From contig NC_062977.1 in NCBI RefSeq assembly GCF_023078275.1, positions 18,274,585 to 18,338,584 on the forward strand: a stretch of DNA of 64,000 nucleotides. Direction: 5' to 3'. Positions 52,561 through 63,439 of this stretch are shown here, one piece after another; position 1 is the first letter of the stretch; each line of letters opens with the position of its first letter. This DNA comes from Leguminivora glycinivorella (taxonomy: Eukaryota > Arthropoda > Insecta > Lepidoptera > Tortricidae). The position numbers and the translations under genes were made by a program. The notes under the pieces are model-generated. The model was not told the DNA's origin. It did no database searches and saw only the letters and a program-made list of their open reading frames with translations.

Positions 52561-52959
52561 CAAAATTGTATTTCATACTGTTTGATTTCACCCTTAGGCA
52601 ACAAACCATTTTTCCTCGACCTATTTATTGCTTCAGTTCATGGGTAACGTTTTTCATAAACAAAGTTTGATTAAAACACGCCCCTACAATTCTAAATTTA
52701 TGGGACAATTTGAGTTTATTACATAGGGTCTATAGAAAACTACCATTAGCCATAAGTATTGGGACTGGGCAGGACATCTTTTAGAAAATAAGAATTTTGA
52801 ATGATTCACGGTTATTTTCGGCGAAAGAGGGTAGATCGCGTGCTGTCTACGCAACTTTGACATCCACCCGCCTTAGTCACTTTTCCGTGATCATGATGCA
52901 TTGCAACTGCGTCGAAACATCGAGAGCTCGACAAAAATCAAAAAGGTAATCACGGTCTA

Positions 52960-53465
52960 TATACCGGTCAATATACGTTAGAAAAGTTGGACAACAAACT
53001 AAACATACGAAAGATACTAACTGTTCCAGCCCTTTATATTTTGGTTTTGTTGACCGATGCAGTTAAGCACAGATACCGCTATGAAACAGATGAGCAAAAA
53101 ACATTACTCCTGTAATTACACCCCATCTTGTAGTAGTTGAGCACACTACCAGAGTGCAAGCCGTGCGACTCTTCAATAGAATGCCAATTGAGCTAAAGGG
53201 AATTATTAACCATAAGATTTTTAGCTGTAGGTTAAAAAATACTTAATTGATAAATGTTTGTATGATATTGACGACTTTTGATCTTTTAAATTCTTTCTTT
53301 TTATTTTGTGATGTTTTTACTGTAAATAAATATCGGTGATGTAAATATCTTTTGACCTTATTTAGTGCTATAATCCTACTTGTATTTTCAATCAAATATG
53401 TAAATGTACCAATGTATTCAAACACAATTGACATTGTTTTATGAATAAATATCTATCTATCTATC
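52960..53465 (+). pseudogene. LINE C-terminal fragment with ATCT tail
   Basis: Plus-strand pieces in different frames read RKILTVPALYILVLLTDAVK and, after a shift, VRLFNRMPIELKGIINHKIF. These fit the (K)ILTVPSLYI and LFNxLPxxIK blocks of CR1/Jockey-group LINE tails. The 3' end is AATAAATATCTATCTATCTA, a short tandem tail. Frames are broken more than once, so it is old. Confidence 0.6.
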
Positions 53466-54163
53466 TACTCCATAACGGCTCGAACAAAGTTACATTATAA
53501 TTATTTCAGCACACATCTTGTTTAATCTTCTTCCTTTACTGCATATTACCCCGGGGTACCATATAGCGATTTTGTAACACTATTACAATGTTTACGTCCC
53601 GCCTAATCCGTTCGTTATTAATATTAATACGGGCGCTCCAAATCTTGTGTAGGGGGATAGCAAGGATAAGGAGACGTAGTGTCGAGAACAATGAAGCTTA
53701 GTTAGACCTGAATCTATTAAATTATGTACTACTAGTGTATAATTATAATGTTGTATACCATAAGTGTAATTACGTTTGCGGTTTGATGAGTTGCAGATCA
53801 ATTATCACATTGTTCCATTGATTCATTGCTGCCATTTCATGTGTTAGTACGCCTCAATCGTATCTTATACAGATCAGTCTAGGTAGTATGGGTAATAACT
53901 AAAGTAAATCTAAAAAAAAGTTGCTATATTAACGCCAATACCGAAAGGTTGTCTGGAACAAATCGCTCTTAAGCGATAAGACCGCCTATCGTTAACTCTA
54001 ATTGGTGTTGTGTTTCTTGTGCATTGTAAAATTTATAAACTTTATGAGGATTGTATTGTACTGTATTATTTATGATCGTGTCATTACTTCTGTTACTTTT
54101 TTTATTTTTTAAACAGTTTGCTTTCAAATCGAAGAATTGAAACATCTTACTTGATTCAAGATA
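53466..54163. other. No gene recognised
   Basis: Nothing assignable. Confidence 0.5.
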
Positions 54164-54342
54164 TCTATACTAATATTATAAATGGGAAAGTGTGTGTGTC
54201 TGTTTGTTTGTCCGTCTTTCACGGCAAAACGGAGCGACGAATTGACGTGATTTTTTAAGTGGAGATAGTTGAAGAGATGGAGAGTGACATAGGCTACTTT
54301 TTGTCTCTTTCTAACGCGAGCGAAGCCGCGGGCAAAAGCTAG
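54164..54342 (+). mobile_element. 179-bp non-autonomous Helitron
   Basis: A then TCTATACTAATATTATAAAT ... GCGAGCGAAGCCGCGGGCAA then AAGCTAG and T. TC start, GC-rich hairpin, CTAG end and A/T insertion site are all present. Same length as the 59591 copy. Confidence 0.85.
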
Positions 54343-54478
54343 TTTCTAATATAATAAGAAATCCTGCTCGGTTGTTCTTATATTTACCTAGAACTTTAGG
54401 TACTACCTCAGAACACTAATAATTACACACATTGCAATGCAGTGATATTATCGGAAGTCATAAATTTTGCCTAAAATT

Positions 54479-54691
54479 TTTTTTTATTATTATAGGACGT
54501 TCTTTCACAGATTGACCGAGTCCCACGGTAAGCTCAAGAAGGCTTGTGTTGTGGGTACTCAGACAACGATATTATATAATATACAAATGCATAGAAAACA
54601 TCACACAAATAAATGCCCTTACTGGGATTCGAACCCGGGACCGCGGCTTAGCAGGCAGGGTCACTACACGCTAGGCCAGACCGGTCGTCAG
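54479..54691 (-). mobile_element. tRNA-derived SINE family A, minus strand
   Basis: Contains, inverted, GGGTTCGAATCCC(A/G) (B box) and CCAGACCGGTCGTC (head). The head edge is duplicated: GGTCGTCAGAATATT occurs twice (about 54684 and 54705). The body ends in TTTTTTTTATTATTATA at the left. Confidence 0.85.
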
Positions 54692-54775
54692 AATATTACC
54701 TACGGTCGTCAGAATATTGTTTGAATAGAGTTGACGACAGTAAGTTTATGCACACATAGGTATAGATTCAAATAA

Positions 54776-54955
54776 GGGGCCGATTTTTGAATGTCGACCA
54801 TTCGATTTTGTGAATGTTGTTCAATAATATCTCCACTACAAGCGATTTAAATTCTAGTAAAAACGAATGGTCCTTTTTCAAAAATAAGATTTCGTCGTTT
54901 GCCAGACACCTTCCAACGGTGAATTCGTCCGTTTGAAATTCAAAAATTAGTCTCC
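54776..54955 (-). mobile_element. Intact copy of the GCCGATTTTTGAAT MITE family
   Basis: GGGGCCGATTTTTGAATGTC at the left and GAAATTCAAAAATTAGTCTC at the right. The reference for the split copy at 5181-6176. Confidence 0.7.
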
Positions 54956-54956
54956 T

Positions 54957-54957
<1 letters not shown>

Positions 54958-54997
<40 letters not shown>

Positions 54998-55318
54998 TAT
55001 GGACTGATCGGCGATTGACCCTAGTCACACCTGATGGGAAGTGAAGACAGAGTCTAAGATGGAGCTCACCGATTCAGTAATAGCCTATTCACTCTACGTT
55101 TAAAGAGGCCGAGGTCGTATTTCTCTGGGAACACCGATGCTGGGAGCGCATTCCACTCCCTTGCAGTCCGCATTACAAAGGAAGAGGCAAAACGCTTTGT
55201 GCGGATAAATGGAACACTAACCACATACGGGTGCATTCGTTCCCCTCGCCTGGACGTCCGAAGATGGAAAGGAGAAGGAGGAATTAGGTCGTGCAGTTCT
55301 AGACATATTTTAGATACA
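54958..55318 (-). pseudogene. LINE 3' end with a long poly-A tail
   Basis: A T run of about 36 bases (54960-54995) is a long poly-A on the minus strand. Next to it the minus strand encodes REWNALPASVFPEKYDLGLF then KRRVNRLL, the same LINE tail as at 40746. The 5' truncation is near 55318, where a MITE begins. The unshortened tail suggests recent insertion. Confidence 0.75.
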
Positions 55319-55565
55319 TGGGCATTTTCAGAATTTGGGACCCCCCAATTAAAACTCTGTCAGTTTTGTGACGATAATTAAGCATGAGATTTCAATAAAA
55401 ATATTATCTTTGTGTTAATTACATAAAATTTAAGCGATAATCTACATTCAGAATGTGACAAAAGTAAATTTTTAGTCAGATTTTATGCCTAATTTTCGTC
55501 ACAAAACTTACAGCGACTTAATTTTTGTTAACAACTTTTACTAACCCAAATTCTGAAAATGCCCA
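55319..55565. mobile_element. 247-bp MITE with GGGCATTTTCAGAATTTGGG ends
   Basis: TGGGCATTTTCAGAATTTGG at the left and the exact inverse at 55545-55565. The middle also shows (T/C)GTGACGA(A/T)AATTA in both directions. Confidence 0.75.
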
Positions 55566-55621
55566 CACCATTCTATCTAACATAGCATAAAGGGTTACTT
55601 TTGAACGTCAAAATACATACA

Positions 55622-55800
55622 TACATACAATCACGCCTGTATCCCATAAAGGGGTAGGCAGAGCACATGAAACTACTAAAGCTTCAGTGCCACTCTTGGC
55701 AAATAAGTGGTCGAAAGGAAACGAAACTGTGACATTGCAGTGACAGGTTGCCAGCCTCTCGCCTACGCCACAATTTAACCCATATCCCATAGTCGCCTTC
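55622..55800 (+). repeat. Dispersed repeat (CACGCCTGTATCCCATAAAG family)
   Basis: Follows a (CATA)n tract: ATCACGCCTGTATCCCATAA, CAGTGCCACTCTTGGCAAAT, CAGGTTGCCAGCCTCTCGCC. See 19955. Confidence 0.65.
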
Positions 55801-56520
55801 TAACGTCAAAATGTTGTTATAAAATGTATTATTTCCATAGTCTACATTGTGTCGGCATTTGCCCCAACGGGCACAATACGCGCGATACCAGCGTCCTCGT
55901 AATGTCACAAAATACTCCGTCCCATAAATACCTGTTATTTCAGCGGGCTTTGGAACGTTTCGCTTAGTAATTGTTGATTATGACTGCGTACCTGCAAACA
56001 AAATGGGAGACAGTTAATGGATTAATTCATTATTCAGCTTCAGCTCCACTTTTCAGAGGTTTGTAAACAAATGGTTCTCTATACAAATGTAGTCGAGAAT
56101 AATGATTTTATGAGAATGTTCAGGCATCTTGTGTTACTGAAAATGTATCAAAAGTTAGGTACATATTAAGAAATTATGCTTCTAATATATCTAAATGGTT
56201 TTTTAATCATGTTGTACTATATTATTGAAAAAATGTTCAATAATTATCATATCATCAGTTGATTATTGAAAAGTACGTATTTCAGCATCAATACTGTTCG
56301 TGTTAAATACATACCTACACCGCATAGTTGTTAATGAGGTTCAGAAAAGGGGACGGACTGAAAATCAGCGTTGCGTCGTCAATTTCTAACAAAATGGCTG
56401 CGCAGCATAACATGCTGAGCCCGTTCCTTTTGACATGCATGCTAGTTTTTTGTGTAAATGTTCAATTTTTATTTGTGTGTCAATAAATGTTTCCTTATTC
56501 TTATTCTTATTCTTATTATG
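55801..56520. other. No gene; one LINE-type tail
   Basis: 56440-56517 ends CAATAAATGTTTCCTTATTC with (TTCTTA)n, a tail like those of plus-strand LINEs; the rest is unassigned. Confidence 0.45.
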
Positions 56521-56522
56521 TA

Positions 56523-56658
56523 CAGTCAATCAATTGGAACCCTAGGCCTCTCTACAACCATGTCAAAATGACAAGCAGTAAGAGATTTCTTACATTCTGA
56601 TTTATAACGTCACTTTGACATAGTTCTACAGCGGCCCAGGGTTCCAATTGGTTGACTG
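56523..56658. mobile_element. MITE with CAGTCAA(C/T)CAATTGG ends
   Basis: TA, CAGTCAATCAATTGGAACCC ... GGGTTCCAATTGGTTGACTG, TA. A cleaner copy of the family at 45236. Confidence 0.8.
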
Positions 56659-56740
56659 TACCTTCAATTTCATTCATGCTCCCTTAAGCTTAATAGAGAA
56701 TAGACTTAAACTGTCATTTATGACTTATGTGTATTGCTTA

Positions 56741-56989
56741 CACTGAGAGAAATTTGCATTGTGAATTTAACAAGTTCGACTTGTTGCGGTTTATCCGTTT
56801 GAATCAGCCAAACGTATGTTTAAAACAATATGTGTCAGGTTTTTTTTATAAAATCGACTTGTTGATTCAAATATATTGCCGATTCAAATGACAAGTAGCT
56901 TGTTGTTTGAACCAAAGAGCACGTAGGCGCTATTTTAACCAAAAAACTTGTTGAACGAACATGAAAACTGGTTGTATTTTCTCTCAGTG
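56741..56989. mobile_element. 249-bp MITE with CACTGAGAGAAA ends
   Basis: TA at 56739-56740, CACTGAGAGAAATTTGCATT ... TTTTCTCTCAGTG, TA at 56990-56991. Contains several AACTTGTT/AACAAG words in both orientations. Tc1/mariner-type by its TA target. Confidence 0.75.
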
Positions 56990-56991
56990 TA

Positions 56992-57700
56992 CGCAATAAA
57001 TAGCATTTAGGGTCAATCCGCGGCAAGAGTTACATGAATCACTATTTTATGGCATGTTCCATTTATTCACGACGCAAGTTCAAGTGATAATCTATCTTTA
57101 AAAAAAAGTGTTACTTTCCCGATATATGCATAGATCCTTTAATTTGCAACTGTAGTTCAAATAAACACGCAATGAAGTCGTTCTTTGTAAGTAACTCACG
57201 TTACTTTTACGTGGATTCACCCTTTACTTATTTTTTGGTTGAATTTTTATAATTTTTGGTAGGTAATTTTTGTATTTTTCCACTCAGGATCAGTTTCAAA
57301 TTTTATTATTTTTATTTTATTTTCCAATGTTTGTTTTTTTTATGCCGTTGGAGTAAAACGACCAGACAACCTGATGGTAAGTGATCACTGCTGCCCATGG
57401 ACACCTGGAACACCAGAAAAGTTGGAGGTATTGCCGGTTTTTAATGCATTTCTTTTATCTTAATGAATCAAAAGAGCTTATCATACAGAGTACAAAAAGT
57501 ATTAAAAAAACACATTAACAAAAAGTTATTTTAACAAAAAGAAATGGAATAGAATAGAAATTGTTTATTTAATGAAAATATACATGTAACAAAAATAATG
57601 GCCTTAATAAACACGCCTACATCTTCAACTAAAGTCACCAAAAATGATGCCGACTCAGCTATGCCAATGACTAATTGGTATTAGCCACGGCGCTGGTTTT
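56992..57700. other. No gene; one LINE-like 3' repeat
   Basis: 57335-57440 (TTTTTTTTATGCCGTTGGAG, CTGATGGTAAGTGATCACTG, CCATGGACACCTGGAACACC) is a relative of the 47096 repeat; otherwise unassigned. Confidence 0.45.
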
Positions 57701-57701
57701 C

Positions 57702-58015
57702 AGGTGCCGTAGCCGAATGGCATTTCTACGACGCGAAACGAAAACGAAACGCCGCGAAAGGTAGTCTGGGTCTGTCACGCCAATACGCAAGAGCGATAGG
57801 GATAGAAATATATAAGCGTTTCGTTTCGTGAGCGTTTGTGGCATTCAGCTACGTACCCAGGCCCCGCAGCCGAATGGCATTTCTCCGACGCCAAACGAAA
57901 GCGATACGCCGCTGACTCTGTCGCGCCAATACGCAAGCGCGATAGAGATAGATATCTACTAGCGCTTCGTTTCGTGAGCGTTTCGTGAGCGATTGTGCCA
58001 TTCGGCTAGCCACCC
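57702..58015. repeat. Second tandem doublet of the palindromic family
   Basis: Copy one (57702-57853) starts CCGTAGCCGAATGGCATTTC; copy two (57864-58005) starts CCGCAGCCGAATGGCATTTC. Both have the CTCTGTC(A/G)CGCCAATACGCAAG core. The joint reads CTACGTACCCAGGCCCCGCA, as at other free ends, so two complete units abut. Confidence 0.85.
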
Positions 58016-58338
58016 TGGGCAACCAAAAAATTAAAATCCGCCTATAGCCAATAACTTTATTTTCTATCCCACATCCCACGTGTATAGTATTGATCGACAT
58101 CAAACTGAATTTGCTTCACATTCGCTATAAACTTTATTCTCGGTACGACTACACGGGCGGTCATCAAAAGCTATTGAAGCGGTCTCATCAGGGAATTGAC
58201 TTGAAATCCACTACAGACAGTAATTGGTTCTAAAACACTGATACATTAATAAAGTGAACTTTGTTTTTACGATAGGCGAGTTTTGGTAATTTGCTTGACT
58301 TTTGGTGATTTGCTGAGCAATAGGCGACTAAAAAAAAC
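58016..58338. other. No gene recognised
   Basis: Short repeat of TTTTGGT(A/G)ATTTGCT at 58278 and 58303 only. Confidence 0.45.
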
Positions 58339-58339
58339 G

Positions 58340-58479
58340 AATTGTGTCGCTTAATTTCAAACCTGGGTAAATCCATTCCGCTTTAGGGTTGAATATATAA
58401 AAAATACAATATGATCTGAAAGATATTCAACCTTATAGCAGAATGGATCTACCCAGTTTTGAAGTTAAGCGACACAATT
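58340..58479. mobile_element. 140-bp hairpin MITE
   Basis: AATTGTGTCGCTTAATTTCA at the left and TGAAGTTAAGCGACACAATT at the right. Inverted pairing continues through (A/C)CTGGGTA(A/G)ATCCATTC and GGTTGAATAT. Confidence 0.75.
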
Positions 58480-58760
58480 AGTCCGTAGGTTAGATTATCA
58501 AAGAATTTTAGACACGTATCTTTTCTTTTTTCTCGTAAACGAAAAATGACGACCGGACAGTGCGTTGAAGTTTCGCGTGACGTCACGCCTAGATACAATT
58601 TTTGCTTAGAAGTGACATCACAAGCCCCCACTCCTTTCATTAATTAGAAAAAGCGAAAAATATGTGTTTAGTATTTTTGGACGATCTAACTGACGGACTA
58701 AACAGAATGCCATTTTTTTATGTAGTCGTCATCCCTATTCAATATTTGCTTATACTTTAA

Positions 58761-58992
58761 CTAGCTTTTTCACGCGGCTTCGCCCGCTAACTAAAAGTAA
58801 TCTTATTAAAACTTTGAACTTTGCACCCACATTTCACCCCCTTAGGATGTGAATTTTAAAAAATCCTTTCTTAGTGCTCTTCGACACCTTATAATGAACC
58901 GACGTGCCAAATTTGGAATCTCTAGGACCAGCGGTTTCGGCTGTGCGTTGATATGTCAGTCAGTCAGTCAGTTTCTTCTTTTATATATATAA
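58761..58992 (-). mobile_element. Helitron-like element, minus strand
   Basis: At the left, minus-strand GCGGGCGAAGCCGCGTGAAA then AAGCTAG. The body has CACCCCCTTAGGATGTGAAT and AATTTGGAATCTCTAGGACC, and (GTCA)n sits near the 5' side. The 5' edge TATATATATAAG abuts a Harbinger-type MITE. Confidence 0.7.
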
Positions 58993-59555
58993 GGGCCACT
59001 TGCACCAACGAAAATGGAGGGTTAACCCGGAGGTTAACCTACCATTTTATATGGAATTTGACAGATGACAGCCCACTAACCCTTTTTTCTTTTTTTTTCA
59101 GGAGGGGAAAAATGCATTACGCATACCACTCGGGTATGGGGATGCACCCGAGTGGTTATGTGGGACTCCTTGAAACCCAGTCTACCCACTAGCCCCCCGT
59201 CTTACACCTTGATGCTGTTTTGGAGGACATGGGAAATACAGGTGTACCCTACCATGCCCCCCAGCAAACGGCTATTAAGCTCCTTCAGACAAATCAACCG
59301 CCAGTAAAGGGGCATCCAAGTATGCCCCTCACCATGAGGACCTCCTTTTTAACAGGTGACAGTCGTCCCCGTGACTGCCACCCAAAGGTCCTCGTTAAGG
59401 CGGCAAGCGACGGTCATGAGCGACCCGCCTCTTACGCCGCAACGGGTGAGCATAGACGTCCTCTTCCCGTGCGCGCTCTGCCAATTCTTTTTCAGCCATG
59501 ACAGCTTCGCAGAAAGCCCACTAACCCTGAGTTAAATGGTTGGTGCAAGAGGGCC
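58993..59555. mobile_element. PIF/Harbinger-like MITE split by an R1-like LINE tail
   Basis: Ends are GGGCCACTTGCACCAACGAA and, inverted, GGGCCCTCTTGCACCAACCA-like sequence (TGGTTGGTGCAAGAGGGCC on the plus strand), with TAA at both edges. Removal of 59084-59528 leaves a MITE of about 118 bp with GGGTTAACC in both directions. Confidence 0.75.
59084..59514 (-). pseudogene. R1/Jockey-type LINE 3' end with poly-A, nested
   Basis: AGCCCACTAACCCT occurs at 59070-59083 and 59515-59528, an exact 14-bp duplication. The left edge TTTTTCTTTTTTTT is a poly-A tail on the minus strand. The minus-strand right end encodes MAEKELAERAREEDVYAHPL then RRKRRVAHDRRLPP and a stop, like the C-terminus of R1-type LINEs. 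The rest is 3' untranslated. Only a few dozen codons remain, so the clade is a best guess. Confidence 0.65.
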
Positions 59556-59590
59556 TAAGAAGAATATCAGTGAGAAAAAGGTTTTTAATA

Positions 59591-59769
59591 TCCATACTAA
59601 TATTATAAATGGGAAAGTGTGTGTGTCTGTTTGTTTGTCCTTCTTTCACGGCAGAACGGAGCGACGAATTGACGAGATTTTTTAAGTTAAGATAGTTGAA
59701 AGGGTGGAGAGTGAAATAGGCTACTTTTTGTCTCTTTCTAACGCAAGCGAAACCGCAGGCAAAAACTAG
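59591..59769 (+). mobile_element. 179-bp non-autonomous Helitron
   Basis: A then TCCATACTAATATTATAAAT ... CTAACGCAAGCGAAACCGCA then GGCAAAAACTAG and T. Equal in length to the 54164 copy. The terminal hairpin is weakened by G-to-A changes. Confidence 0.8.
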
Positions 59770-59770
59770 T

Positions 59771-60289
59771 AAGAATATAAATAAAAACACGATGTATCCA
59801 GGGAATAGTCTCCGTAGGTATAGAATGCCTGCAACTGTAGACATTGTGACATGCGCTTCTCCGACCCTAACAATCCACACCCTCATTGAGCTTTGGCAAC
59901 CTTATTCACCGGCATGACCACAACACTATGAGCACAGTCTAGTGTAATTCGGCTGCAAACTCTTTCAAAGTAAAGGTACAAGCCCAAGATTCCCTTTTGA
60001 TCACTTTGGTTATATCGTCATTTGCGGCTTTTACAGTTTACCAATAACTGCTCTTTGTTTTCTGGTAAATCCATTACTGATTCTCTTGAACTACAGAGGA
60101 ATAAAAAAAATGCATGCATATTTTCCTGGAATATGACAATTCGTTTTTCTCAACAAGCTTAGCATGACATTCCAAAGAAAGGGTCCTTACAACCCTTCCT
60201 GAACGATTTGCAAGTATAAACAACGTCGCCCTAAAACTGTCAGGTACGAGAGGTCACGTCTGCTGCAAATAAAGATATCAGACGGCCTA
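59771..60289. other. No gene recognised
   Basis: 59800-59880 has a weak match to the 47096 repeat (GAATGCCTGCAACTGTAGAC, GTGACATGCGCTTCTCCGAC). Confidence 0.4.
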
Positions 60290-60415
60290 GGCAAAATGAC
60301 GATCATTGACGCTACGTGACGATCTAAATGCAGTCTGGCTCTGTCGTGCCACTACAGAAGTGCGACAGGGGGAGCTAGCTACGAAACGTTTACAAAGCGT
60401 GGGTGATTTTGGCGT
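60290..60415. repeat. Diverged palindromic family copy
   Basis: CATTGACGCTACGTGACGAT, GCAGTCTGGCTCTGTCGTGC, GAAGTGCGACAGGGGGAGCT; same subgroup as 11785-11915. Confidence 0.55.
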
Positions 60416-60629
60416 TGACTAGGTACGTGGACACCCCACGTGTTTTCAGAAAGGGTCACGTTAGAAATCAATAAGCTAATATTGGAATGAGTTGACCTCA
60501 CGACGTGAGTAAGCGGTAGTCACGGCTGAAATAATACGAAATGTTATTTCAACCCTTAGCCATATCTTTAATACTGCGGTTCGTACAGCCTTTTTATTAA
60601 CATTTTCAAAGTTGCATCATACCGTAAAA

Positions 60630-60725
60630 ACCTTTTTTTTTTACTAACTTGGTGTACTTAGTATCCCACTGCTGGGCAAAGGCCTCCCCTCGCTTCTTCC
60701 ACTTACCGTGAAAAGTTTACTTAAA
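60630..60725 (-). pseudogene. RTE-type LINE last codons
   Basis: On the minus strand, WKKRGEAFAQQWDTKYTKL leading into a poly-A (TTTTTTTTTT at 60632-60641). The EAFAQQW ending (plus strand CTGCTGGGCAAAGGCCTCCC) is common in lepidopteran RTE-type LINEs. Only about 30 codons remain. Confidence 0.5.
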
Positions 60726-61370
60726 AATTAATAGTACATTACTACAGAGGCCGGGACAAAGGGGGTTGCCGGCCGAAGACATATAGACGGCCGAGCGAAG
60801 CGAGGTAGGTCTAGGTAGAGATAGGTCTGAGGCGGGCAACCCCATTTCCCGCCGAGGTATGTATAGTGCTTTTCTCAAACATGGTATGAAATAAATAAAG
60901 TCTACTGAAAATAGTAACTTTGGATGGCTGTATCTCCTAAACGGTGCGTCGTAGCGCACAAATAATCGAATTTTCGTTCCCCTTTGACACCCCGTATACG
61001 CTTATAAAAAAACAAAAAGTTAAAAAAAAATTCTAAAAAAAAAAAAAAATTTTTGTGTATGAAAACGCACCCAAAATCAAATATTGTCTAGGGCCCGTAC
61101 CAGTTGCAGTCGGCACGTCTATAAAGCCCCTTATAGTTTTTTTTTAATTGGCTAAATACCTGGATGTTATGTCACAATTATCTGTGTTTGGAAATTAAAA
61201 AAGGGGACTTTGCCGGCCTTGGCCTGCAAGGTTTGTATGAAATTCCATTATCTATCAATCGTCCTAGCCGCACCTGCAACGTCATACTTCGCTGCCAATT
61301 ATAAGGCACATAACATCAATATTTCATACCATGTTTGAGAAAAACTATTTAAATTCTGGCAAATGGGGGT
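60726..61370. repeat. Large inverted-repeat-bounded segment
   Basis: TTTTCTCAAACATGGTATGA (60872) and TCATACCATGTTTGAGAAAA (61326) enclose about 430 bp with A-rich runs and ACGCACCCAAAATC. It could be a MITE, but no target duplication was seen. 60760-60840 is GC-rich with GGCCGAGCGAAGCGAGGTAG. The 80-codon minus-strand frame here is not convincing. Confidence 0.45.
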
Positions 61371-61372
61371 AT

Positions 61373-61406
61373 TCCACTTTAGGTGTATTTACACCTAAAG
61401 TGGAAA
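61373..61406. repeat. Perfect 16-bp stem palindrome
   Basis: TTCCACTTTAGGTGTA, TT, TACACCTAAAGTGGAA. Confidence 0.8.
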
Positions 61407-61621
61407 ATTGTTTTACCCAGCGGGCTAGCACACTAGTGTAACATAGCGTATCACGCCGATACGTCTTTTCGCACTTTTGTAAGTGTCCATCAGATTTTTT
61501 TCCTAAAAACGGTTCTTAGAATAACATCAACAATAATTGCGTCTAAAAATAATAATTGCGTATAAAAGTTTACAACATCCTTTTTTTGATCCCCTTGGGC
61601 CTTGATACTTAAATAACCTAA

Positions 61622-61782
61622 CAACAAAATTAAAGTTTTGAAAAACCTCCGACATAGTGGACCGATTTTCATGACACATGGGTTAAGAACACGAGCTCGC
61701 GACTAATTCAGCTTTCAAACAAAAAAAAATCGATTCATCCGCTCACTATAACACCCCGTCGTTCTAGTGTCGGAGGTTAAAA
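61622..61782 (-). repeat. Copy of the CCCCCGACGCAAAAACGACG family
   Basis: GTTTTGAAAAACCTCCGACA, GTGGACCGATTTTCATGACA, ATAACACCCCGTCGTTCTAG, TCGGAGGTTAAAAAA. The microsatellite tract is absent. Confidence 0.6.
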
Positions 61783-62173
61783 AATAGCCTTAATATAATA
61801 AATTATCGCACATTATTTGCAAAATATATCTACGCAAAATTTCTCACAAACGAACAGTTTCCCAGGGTAACGGGACCGACTCTGGGCCTATCGATCCGAC
61901 ACATCGTTACTCTAGGCGAGCTACCGACTATTATTCCGAACTGGGTGATGGCAATTAGACACACTAACACAATGCTTACACCGGCTAGTCGAATATGTTT
62001 GAACAGTATGCAAACTCTGTAAATATAGAAGAGTTATATTAGCATTAAAAAAACAACAATTACTTATTAATTCTCTGTTTTGATGGCGATGATGTTATCG
62101 GACATAATCTAACTATCCTCGTTGCAAAAAAGGACTGTGTGCCGAGTGCCAGGTTTACGAATAACATTAACTT
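61783..62173. other. No gene recognised
   Basis: Nothing assignable. Confidence 0.5.
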
Positions 62174-62627
62174 TTTAGGGTTCCGTAGTCAACTAGGAAC
62201 CCTTATAGTTTCGCCATGTCTGTCTGTCCGTCCGTCCGCGGATAATCTCAGTGACCGTTAGCACTAGAAAGCTGAAATTTGGTATCAATATGTATATCAA
62301 TCACGCCGACAAATTAGTAAAATAAAAAGTGGAAAAAAATGTTTTGTTAGGGTACCCCCCCTACATGTAAAGTGAGGACTGATTTTTTTTCCATTCGGAA
62401 ATATTTTCGGAAATAATCGCTCCTAAAGGAAAAAAAAAGTGTGTCCGGCCTATAACTTTTGAACCATATGTTTAAAAAATGTGAAAAAAATCACAAAAGT
62501 AGAACTTTAATAGACTTTCTAGGAAAATTATTTTGAACTTGATAGGTTCAGTAGTTTTTGAGAAAAATACGGAAAACTACGGAACCCTACACTGAGCGTG
62601 GCCCGACACGCTCTTGTCCGGTTTTTA
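62174..62627 (+). repeat. Dispersed repeat (GGGTTCCGTAGTCAACTAGG family)
   Basis: Second full copy, closely similar to 46486-47012 from TTTTTAGGGTTCCGTAGTCA to ACACGCTCTTGTCCGGTTTT. Shorter by about 70 bp because of an internal deletion after TTTTCCATTCGG and shorter C runs. Confidence 0.75.
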
Positions 62628-63040
62628 AGTGAAAATATTTACATCCAAAACGACAAAAAAAATTACACAAAAAAAAATTGGCGATATTTGCTTGACGTCA
62701 TAACATTTTATTTTTATTTTGCCCTCAGAAATGCGTATTTAAAATCTTTCGGTTTCCTCATGTTACACACCGTGTATACTTTAATGGCATTCGGATAGTA
62801 CATAATTTAGACTTTTTAGGATGTATTTACATCGGACCAAAGCTCTTTGGAATGAAGATAATTAAGTTAACGCTATTATTATCATGAACTGTAGACGAAA
62901 AAATATTCATTAAGAAAATACTTAGTGTAGGTACTTATAGAAATATGAAGCTTATTGCGTTGATATTCTCCTCTATTATAATATACTACTCCGCTACAAA
63001 TTAAAATAGGTACGTCACTTAATAAAAGCGAACGTTTTGG
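62628..63040. other. No gene recognised
   Basis: AT-rich; short frames only. Confidence 0.5.
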
Positions 63041-63290
63041 ACGACCGGTCTGGCACAGTCGGTCGGTAGTGACCCTGCCTGCTGCGCCGCGGTCCCGGGT
63101 TCGAATCCCGGTAAGGGCATTTGTTTGTGTGATGAGCACAGATATTTGTTTCTGAGTCATGGATGTTTTCTATGTATATAAGTATTTGTATATTATATAT
63201 ATATCGTTGTCTGAGTACCCACAACACAAGCCTTCTTGAGCTTACCGTGGGACTCAGTCAATCTGTGTAAGAATGTCCTATAATATTTAT
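63041..63290 (+). mobile_element. tRNA-derived SINE family A, best copy
   Basis: GACGACCGGTCTGGCACAGT head, GGGTTCGAATCCCGG B box, a body with GAGCACAGATATTTGTTTCT, TCGTTGTCTGAGTACCCACA and CTTGAGCTTACCGTGGGACT, and tail AATATTTATTTATTATTTAT. A small duplication (CGGT) follows the A box. The polymerase III boxes look intact. Confidence 0.88.
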
Positions 63291-63439
63291 TTATTATTTA
63301 TTGGCTGAGATATGCGTCATACTCGTGAACGGGTGCCGTCTGTGAAGACCGGTCTGTTTAAGCTTACTGGGGCTGTTATAACTTAGTAACTTTAATTCTA
63401 ATTTTTATTAAATTAGGACACTTTGTTCGGTTGTCGTTT

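Noticed and set aside
63041..63120. tRNA-like head with good A and B boxes
   Set aside because: Continuous with a SINE body shared by several other copies, so it is a retroposon and not a tRNA gene.
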